From: Akkermansiaceae bacterium
GTDB lineage: Bacteria > Verrucomicrobiota > Verrucomicrobiia > Verrucomicrobiales > Akkermansiaceae
Length of the DNA: 11,427 bases
Assembly: GCA_023300065.1 (NCBI GenBank)
Contig: JALZWJ010000106.1
Location: forward strand, 1-11,427
Reading direction: 5' to 3'
The position numbers and the translations under genes are program-made. The notes under the pieces were generated by a model that did not search any database, had not been told where the DNA came from, and saw only the letters and a program-made list of their open reading frames with translations. Of the stretch, positions 6,902 to 11,427 are shown piece after piece (positions within the stretch are counted from its first letter, which is position 1; every line of letters starts with the position of its first letter).

Positions 6902-8743
6902 ATGGCAGATCCCCAGACCGTTTCTGAATTTGCCCAGCGCGTGCTCCAAGGCACCACGCTGGAGGAGAAACTCACCCACGCCCCAAAGACCCTCACCCTA
7001 GATCCACCCCGACGTGGTGGATTTAAGACCCCAGACCTCCCGGGCCGCCCGGATCATCTTAAACCTCAAGCTAGCAACGGCCGCTCCCCCTTCCCCAGCG
7101 AAGAACAAATCCATGATGAGGAACAGCGCGCCATCCTCCTCCACTTTTTTGCGAACCATGAGCTCATCGCGGTCGAGCTTATGGCCCTCGCCCTTCTGAA
7201 ATTCCCCGATGCCCCAGACGCCTTCCGCCGGGGCGTCCTCCACACTCTCCAAGAAGAGCAAAACCACACCCGTTGGTATTTGCAACGCATGAAGGAATGC
7301 GGAGTCGAGTTTGGTGACTACCACCTCAGCCCCATGATCTGGACCCATATTTCCTCCATGGAAAGCCCGCTGGACTATGTCTCCCGCCTCTCCCTCACCT
7401 TCGAGCAAGCCAACCTCGACTACGCCAAGCACTACTCAGAAGTCCTCGCAAAAGCAGGTGACCAAAAAACCGCCAAGATCCTCAACAAAATCTATCACGA
7501 CGAGATCGCCCACGTCGGCCACGGCGTAAAATGGCTCCGCCGTTGGAAGAAAAACGCCCAAACCGACTGGGACGCCTGGCACAAGCAACTCCACATCCCC
7601 CTCACCCCCATCCGCGCAAAAGGGCTGGCTCCCTTTAATGAAGAAGGCCGCCGGAAGGCCGGGCTCAACGAGGACTTCATCATCTCCCTCAAGCACTTCC
7701 AAGCCTCCCGCGGCCGCAGCCCTGACCTCTACTGGTTCAACCCAGAAGTCGAGTTCGCCGCCGCTAAAAAAGGCTGGACCGCCCCGAAAAAAATCAACGC
7801 CCTCGCCGCCGACCTCGAGTATACCTTCGCCCTCGCCGCCCCATCGTCGGATGACCTCGTCCTCCTCCGAAACCTCCCCAGTGATAAACACCGCGAATAC
7901 CTCGCGGGCCAAAACCTCACCTTCCCAGAAGTCGCCCCCCTCTCCGACCTCGCCTCTATCCGCGAAGCCCGAAAGATCCGCGAAGAACGCCCCTGGGGAA
8001 TCCCCAATCCCTCCCTCCTTAGTAAAGAAGCCGGACTCAAATTCCGCGCCATCGTAGACCCATCCCCCATTCCGTCCGCAATCTGCCAAAGCCACGCTGA
8101 AATCCAAAGCTTCATCGCAGACCAACCTCACCAAGAATGGATCGCCAAGCCCCTCCTCAGCTCCGCCGGACGCGGCATCCAAAAATTCTCTCATCAAGAA
8201 ATCCCAACCTTAAAAGCCCCCCACCTCATCGAGCCCTGGCTCACCAAAACCTGCGAATTCTCCCTCCTCTACCACTCCCACCCACCCGGCCAAGGCGGCC
8301 TCCGCTTCCTCGGACTCTGTCATCAAGAAGTCAGTAAAAACGGGCAATGGATCTCCTCCACCTCCGCGCAAAAGCCCGCCACCGGACTCCCCTCAGAACA
8401 GGCCCGCCTCATCGCGACCCAAGTCCTCCCCACTGCGAAAGACGACCTCCTCGAGGCCCTCCGCGAGTTCTTAAACCACCACCAATACCTCGGCCCCATC
8501 TGCATCGACTCCTTTCTCCACGAAACTCCCAGCGGCCTCGCCTGGCACCGCGTTAGCGAGATCAACGCCCGCTACTCCATGGGCCGCCTCGCCCACAACC
8601 TCCGCATCAAGCTTTCCCAAAACCGCACCCTCACCCTCACCACCGTCCCCCTAAAAGAAGCCATCGCTTCCCCAAACACCATTCTCCTCGGCGACCCCAC
8701 CACGGCCCACGCCCGCGTCCCCATCATCAAAACATCAACCTAG
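6902..8743 (+). CDS. DUF455 ferritin-like di-iron domain fused to an ATP-grasp-like domain
   Basis: A 613-aa two-domain protein. Residues about 65-275 match the DUF455 (COG2833-type) ferritin-like family, related to the MiaE tRNA hydroxylase fold. All di-iron ligands are visible: Glu87 and Glu92 (NHELIAVE), Glu119-x-x-His122 (EEQNH), Glu168 (TFEQAN) and Glu201-x-x-His204 (DEIAH). Residues about 340-613 look like an ATP-grasp: Lys416 in IAKPLLSSAGRGI, the Glu444 hinge in LIEPWL, then GPICIDSFL (Asp536) and SEINARYSMG (Glu553, Asn555), the usual Mg-ATP ligands. The protein could oxidise a substrate and ligate or phosphorylate it; substrate and product are unknown. No signal peptide. ATG 6902 is chosen over 6890 because the upstream four residues (MLPS) add nothing. 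It is divergent from msrA (112-bp gap), with no clear Shine-Dalgarno site, and its codons are almost all C-ending. Confidence 0.83.
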   Translation: MADPQTVSEFAQRVLQGTTLEEKLTHAPKTLTLDPPRRGGFKTPDLPGRPDHLKPQASNGRSPFPSEEQIHDEEQRAILLHFFANHELIAVELMALALLKFPDAPDAFRRGVLHTLQEEQNHTRWYLQRMKECGVEFGDYHLSPMIWTHISSMESPLDYVSRLSLTFEQANLDYAKHYSEVLAKAGDQKTAKILNKIYHDEIAHVGHGVKWLRRWKKNAQTDWDAWHKQLHIPLTPIRAKGLAPFNEEGRRKAGLNEDFIISLKHFQASRGRSPDLYWFNPEVEFAAAKKGWTAPKKINALAADLEYTFALAAPSSDDLVLLRNLPSDKHREYLAGQNLTFPEVAPLSDLASIREARKIREERPWGIPNPSLLSKEAGLKFRAIVDPSPIPSAICQSHAEIQSFIADQPHQEWIAKPLLSSAGRGIQKFSHQEIPTLKAPHLIEPWLTKTCEFSLLYHSHPPGQGGLRFLGLCHQEVSKNGQWISSTSAQKPATGLPSEQARLIATQVLPTAKDDLLEALREFLNHHQYLGPICIDSFLHETPSGLAWHRVSEINARYSMGRLAHNLRIKLSQNRTLTLTTVPLKEAIASPNTILLGDPTTAHARVPIIKTST

Positions 8744-8856
8744 CCCCCAACCAAGATTCTGCTCTCTTCCGCTCTTTCTGTGGTAATCTCCCTCACCAAC
8801 CAAGCATCTGAAAATTCCACCTTGGACCTTCCTCCTTCAACGTTCACAATCCTCCC

Positions 8857-9219
8857 ATGAGCCACCTTTCCCAAGCCGTCAGCATCAACCCATACTTCAA
8901 AGTCCAGCCCGGTAAGCTCGACGCCTTCAAAGAAACCATGAAGGAATTCGTAGCCCGCACCAGCACCGAGGACACCTGCCTCTACTATGACTTCTCCGTT
9001 TGCGGCGACCAAGTCTTCTGCCGCGAGGCCTACGTCGGTGCCGCCGGCGTCCTCCGCCATCTCGAAAACGTCGGCTCCTGCATCGAGGAAGCCCTCACCG
9101 TCTCCGAGCTCTACCGCATCGAGATCCACGGCCCAAAAGCCGAGCTCGATCAACTCCGCAGCCCCCTCGCCGATCTCAACCCAGAGTTCTACGAGCACAT
9201 CACCGGCATGTCTAAGTAG
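8857..9219 (+). CDS. ABM-fold (antibiotic biosynthesis monooxygenase-like) small protein
   Basis: A 120-aa protein with the dimeric ferredoxin-like alpha/beta fold of the ABM superfamily. The start INPYFKVQPGKLDAFKETM (10-28) matches the family's strand plus 'PGK...F' helix. It is followed by CLYYDFSV (41-48), VFCREAYV (53-60) and the helix-strand AAGVLRHLENVG. ABM proteins include cofactor-independent quinol monooxygenases and many uncharacterised partners in biosynthetic clusters; the catalytic activity here is uncertain. The ATG is at 8857, 113 bp after the fusion gene, and no Shine-Dalgarno site is visible. The stop codon lies inside a short palindromic repeat. Neighbour genes suggest a role in the same pathway as the DUF455/ATP-grasp protein, but this is inference. 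Confidence 0.78.
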   Translation: MSHLSQAVSINPYFKVQPGKLDAFKETMKEFVARTSTEDTCLYYDFSVCGDQVFCREAYVGAAGVLRHLENVGSCIEEALTVSELYRIEIHGPKAELDQLRSPLADLNPEFYEHITGMSK

Positions 9220-9243
9220 CATAGGCGTCCCGCCTGTGTATCC
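9215..9243 (+). repeat. Short palindromic repeat overlapping a stop codon
   Basis: GCATAGGCG (9219-9227) and CGCCTGTGT (9231-9239) form a stem with two G-U wobbles around the three-base loop TCC. The stem starts at the last base of the TAG stop of the ABM-like gene. Words like this (AGGCG-TCC-CGCCT) are familiar to me as dispersed repeats in some Verrucomicrobiota and Acidobacteria genomes, though I cannot check copy number here. No U-tract follows, so termination is possible but weak. Confidence 0.5.
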
Positions 9244-9300
9244 AAAACACAAGCCCCCCCCAACCAGTCCAAGTCCCCATTCAAAATTCACCATTCTCAC

Positions 9301-9576
9301 ATGCCCACTAAAAAGGAAATCCAAGACCTCTACTTCATGGACGCGCGTTTCAAGCTTCTTGAAATCGCCTCCTTTCTCGACCGCGTAGACCGCCACCCGG
9401 GCGAGGCAGATTTCCGCCACCCCGCCTTTGCCAAAGCGCTCGCCGCCATGCAAAACCCACCCGCCGGCACTACCCGTGCCCAAGCCGTCCACCTCGCATT
9501 CTCAGACCACTCCACCGAGCCCCTAGAAAGCGCCGGCATCCAATTCGCCTATGGCGCGCACCAAGAGGAGGCTTGA
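9301..9576 (+). CDS. Hypothetical 91-aa protein
   Basis: I do not recognise the family. The protein is small and soluble, with no signal peptide, membrane segment or cysteine. The N-terminal half is likely helical (FMDARFKLLEIASFLDRVDRH, 12-32), and a DFRHPAFAKAL segment (37-47) follows. The C-terminal half has Gly/Pro turns and several acidic and His residues. Codon use is C-ending like its neighbours, the spacing is 81 bp from the ABM-like gene, and the sequence does not look random, all of which support a real gene. The stop TGA at 9574-9576 overlaps the inverted repeat before vapB. It may be a partner of the EboB-like hydrolase or of the fusion protein, but nothing in the sequence proves that. 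Confidence 0.65.
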   Translation: MPTKKEIQDLYFMDARFKLLEIASFLDRVDRHPGEADFRHPAFAKALAAMQNPPAGTTRAQAVHLAFSDHSTEPLESAGIQFAYGAHQEEA

Positions 9577-9590
9577 AAAGAATCCTTTTC
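9575..9590. promoter_or_regulatory. Candidate vapBC operator (perfect inverted repeat)
   Basis: GAAAAG (9575-9580) and CTTTTC (9585-9590) are exact complements with AATC between them, ending 17 nt before the antitoxin start. Many VapB antitoxins repress their own operon by binding such a repeat next to the start. The location fits autoregulation, but the repeat is short and could be coincidental. Confidence 0.45.
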
Positions 9591-9607
9591 CAGCTAAATT
9601 AGATTCC

Positions 9608-9856
9608 ATGAAGACCACGGTTGATATTCCAGAGAAGACTCTCAAGGACTCCATAAAGTATTCTGGAGCCTCCACAAAAAGAGATGCCATTCTCGCAGCC
9701 ATGGACGACTATAATCATCGCCAGCGCGTTCTAGCCTTCAGCGAACGCATTAGGAAGAACCCACTCAAACTCATGGATAATGATGAGATTGAGGCCGCCG
9801 ATGTCGCCGAATCGACCCGTCAACTCGCCGACTATCAAGCCCGAGCATCAGAATGA
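9608..9856 (+). CDS. VapB-type antitoxin
   Basis: An 82-aa antitoxin of the VapB/MazE-like kind, paired with the PIN toxin that follows. The N-terminus MKTTVDIPEKTLKDSIKYSG is typical of a ribbon-helix-helix or VapB DNA-binding region. The C-terminal part (about 45-80), rich in Asp and Glu, would wrap the toxin. Its ATG at 9608 is preferred over an upstream frame start at 9551, which would add a 19-residue basic tail overlapping the 91-aa gene. Its stop overlaps the toxin start as ATGA. Its codons are less C-biased than those of the flanking genes, which hints at horizontal gain. The operator-like repeat lies just upstream. Confidence 0.8.
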   Translation: MKTTVDIPEKTLKDSIKYSGASTKRDAILAAMDDYNHRQRVLAFSERIRKNPLKLMDNDEIEAADVAESTRQLADYQARASE

Positions 9857-10230
9857 CACTCGCCGATACCTCTGTCTGTATCCCTTACCTCCGTGGCACC
9901 ATGCCCGAAAGTGAGCATGCCGATTTTGTCGAGCGCATGATTCGCCGCGAACTAGGAATCACCTCTGTCGTCTGGGTCGAACTTTTCCAAGGAATCCGCA
10001 GCAAGCGAGAAGAGCAGGAATTGGCAAACTTCGTAGAGATGATTCATTTTTTTGAATTCGACCAAAAATGCTGGAACGAAACGGCTCGAATCGCCCGCAT
10101 CTGCAAAAAACGCGGAGTCAATGCGCCCCTCTCTGACATCCAAATTCAAGCCTGCGCACTTAGCAATAATCTTGAATTGTTACACCATGACAAACACTTC
10201 GGATTCATCCAAAAGGTCCTCCCTAAATAA
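9853..10230 (+). CDS. VapC-type PIN-domain toxin
   Basis: A 125-aa PIN-domain ribonuclease toxin. The four acidic active-site residues appear in the expected order: Asp5 (LADTS), Glu43 (VELFQG), Asp95 (PLSDIQIQA) and Asp113 (LLHHDKHF). VapC toxins cleave RNA, often initiator tRNA or rRNA, and are held inactive by VapB. The start codon overlaps the antitoxin's stop by four bases (ATGA), so translation is coupled. Asn-Asn-Leu-Glu-Leu-Leu before the last Asp is also usual for the family. It is complete, with no sign of inactivation. It sits between the 91-aa gene and the EboB-like hydrolase, interrupting an otherwise uniform set of genes. Confidence 0.9.
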   Translation: MTLADTSVCIPYLRGTMPESEHADFVERMIRRELGITSVVWVELFQGIRSKREEQELANFVEMIHFFEFDQKCWNETARIARICKKRGVNAPLSDIQIQACALSNNLELLHHDKHFGFIQKVLPK

Positions 10231-10262
10231 CTCTCTCACCTAGTCACCTATCACCCATTCCC

Positions 10263-11060
10263 ATGCGCTACATCGAACCACACGCCCACATGGTCAGCCG
10301 CACCACTGCGGACTACCAAGCCATCGCCCAAGTCGGTTGCGAGGCTCTTTGCGAACCGGCCTTCTGGGCTGGCTTCGACCGTGCTGACGCCCAAGGCTTT
10401 CACGACTACTACCGCCAACTCACCGAGTATGAACCGGCCCGCGCCGCCAAATTCGGCATCAAGCACTTCTGCTGGCTCTGCATCAACCCGAAGGAGGCAG
10501 AGGACCCCGTCTTCGCCCGCGAGGTCATGTCCCTCATCCCCGACTTCATCGACAAACCCACCGTCCTCGGCATCGGCGAAATCGGCCTCAACAAGAACAC
10601 CAAAAACGAATTGATGATCTTTGAAGAGCACCTAGAGATCGCCAAAAAATACGATCAAGCCATCCTCATCCACACCCCCCACCTCGAGGATAAATTAAAA
10701 GGCACCCGCCTCATCCTAGACGCCCTTAAAAACGCCAACGTCGACCGTGACCGCGTCATCATCGACCACGTCGAAGAGCACACCGCCCCCCTCGTCCTCG
10801 ACGCAGGATACTGGGCCGGCATGACCCTCTACCCGGAATCCAAATGCTCCCCCGCCCGCGCCATCGACATCCTCGAGACCTTCGGCATGGAACGCATCTG
10901 GATGAACTCCGCCTGCGACTGGGGCATCTCAGATCCCCTCGCCGTCATCAAAACCGCGCTCGAAATGAAGAAGCGCCACCACACCCCTGAGATTGTCGAG
11001 AAAGTCATCTTCGACAATCCCAAAGCCTTCCTCAGCCAATGCCCAAATTTCTCGCTCTAA
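10263..11060 (+). CDS. TatD-family metal-dependent hydrolase, EboB-like
   Basis: A 265-aa TIM-barrel hydrolase of the TatD (amidohydrolase-like) superfamily. It resembles EboB of the ebo clusters, which are known in cyanobacteria to be needed to export the scytonemin precursor. The match is seen in PHAHMVSRT (6-14), the EPAFW segment (31-35) and GIGEIGLN (103-110). Metal ligands are His7, His9, Glu106, His137 (ILIHTPH), His169 (VIIDHVEEH) and Asp219 (SACDWG). TatD enzymes often act as nucleases, but EboB-like members probably hydrolyse another small substrate, which is unknown. The other ebo genes (eboA and eboC-F) are not in the window. It has C-ending codons like the fusion gene, no visible Shine-Dalgarno site, and lies 32 bp after vapC. 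Its 3' end overlaps the next gene by 22 bp. Confidence 0.85.
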   Translation: MRYIEPHAHMVSRTTADYQAIAQVGCEALCEPAFWAGFDRADAQGFHDYYRQLTEYEPARAAKFGIKHFCWLCINPKEAEDPVFAREVMSLIPDFIDKPTVLGIGEIGLNKNTKNELMIFEEHLEIAKKYDQAILIHTPHLEDKLKGTRLILDALKNANVDRDRVIIDHVEEHTAPLVLDAGYWAGMTLYPESKCSPARAIDILETFGMERIWMNSACDWGISDPLAVIKTALEMKKRHHTPEIVEKVIFDNPKAFLSQCPNFSL

Positions 11061-11427
11061 TCCTCTGCCTCGCCACCGCAGCCCAAGCCGAAATCGTCCT
11101 CTGGACCGCCACCGGCGCCCTCACCAGCGGCACCGGAGTCTTCGAGCGCGCAGACCTCCCACCCGGTGACCCCGTCACCATCCGAGTCACCTACGATGAC
11201 CAAGCCACACAACAAATAAGAGGAGAAGCCCTAGGCCAGATCCAAAGCGACTACCGAACCGACATCAACCTCAGAATCACCATCACCTCTGGGGAAAACA
11301 CCTGGGAAGGCTTTGTCGAATCAGGCGACTCTACCGGCCCCACCACCTTCTTCACCGTCATCGCCCCTTTCCAGACATCGGAGCGCGCGGACTTTACCAT
11401 CGACTCCATTAAAGTGACGCCTCGACA
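11039..11427 (+). CDS. Partial secreted protein, runs off the window
   Basis: An open frame from ATG 11039 to the window end (129 codons visible, no stop). Residues 1-17 form a clean Sec signal peptide (MPKFLALILCLATAAQA), and the mature part starts EIVLWTATG. It continues with short beta-strand-like repeats (PPGDPVTIRVTYDD, INLRITITSG). This style of Gly/Thr/Asp-rich, strand-heavy extracellular protein often ends in a PEP-CTERM-like sorting tail in Verrucomicrobiota, but the C-terminus is outside the window, so this is a guess. The start overlaps the end of the TatD gene by 22 bp, which suggests coupling or a shared transcript. Function unknown. Confidence 0.7.
   Translation, partial: MPKFLALILCLATAAQAEIVLWTATGALTSGTGVFERADLPPGDPVTIRVTYDDQATQQIRGEALGQIQSDYRTDINLRITITSGENTWEGFVESGDSTGPTTFFTVIAPFQTSERADFTIDSIKVTPR

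Noticed and set aside
6616..6996. Separate 126-aa minus-strand frame ending at 6616
   Set aside because: Its last 57 residues are the N-terminus of msrA up to the TGA; the earlier part overlaps the divergent gene and shows no conserved features.
7436..8197. 253-aa minus-strand open frame inside the fusion gene
   Set aside because: Low-complexity Gly/Glu/Val-rich shadow caused by C-ending codons on the other strand; no domain is visible.
8740..9492. 250-aa minus-strand open frame
   Set aside because: Antisense shadow of the ABM-like and 91-aa genes, with the same Gly/Glu-rich composition.
9551..9607. 19-residue N-terminal extension of the antitoxin
   Set aside because: VapB proteins begin with the MKTTVDIP-like strand, and the extension overlaps the preceding gene.

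Overview
The window looks like chromosomal DNA of a Gram-negative bacterium, most likely from the Verrucomicrobiota. The reasons are lipoprotein signal peptides, a LysM lipoprotein with a Pro/Ala/Val linker, TPM-domain proteins next to hisD, a DUF455/ATP-grasp protein, strongly C-ending codons in the right half and very few Shine-Dalgarno sites. The taxon is an inference from style and gene content; no rRNA or other marker gene is present.

Left part (1-1734, + strand): a gene-free, hairpin-rich stretch (1-281) leads into a LysM lipoprotein (282-839). A secreted stand-alone DsbD N-terminal-like domain follows (916-1734). Both are envelope proteins.

Middle part (1740-6789, - strand): a compact, probably co-transcribed run. 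In transcription order it holds a selenocysteine-type methionine sulfoxide reductase A, a 65-aa lipoprotein, an M29 aminopeptidase, histidinol dehydrogenase (hisD), a zinc-ribbon TPM protein and a membrane-anchored TPM protein. The most notable point is the msrA reading frame. It runs from 6789 to 6007 and is interrupted by a single in-frame TGA, exactly where the catalytic cysteine of the GCFWG motif should be. A stable hairpin with a G in its four-base apical loop follows at the right distance for a bacterial SECIS element. An annotation that reads TGA as stop would split this gene into a 57-aa stub and a headless 169-aa MsrA.

Right part (6902-11427, + strand): a divergently transcribed set of unusual genes. 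It holds a 613-aa fusion of a DUF455 ferritin-like di-iron domain to an ATP-grasp-like domain, a small ABM-fold protein, a 91-aa unknown protein, a VapBC-type toxin-antitoxin pair, an EboB-like TatD-family hydrolase and the start of a secreted protein that runs off the window. The fusion, the ABM-like protein and the EboB-like hydrolase suggest a small-molecule or precursor-processing locus into which a vapBC module has been placed. That joint role is inference.

The two msrA findings (Sec codon and SECIS) and the DUF455/ATP-grasp fusion most deserve follow-up.
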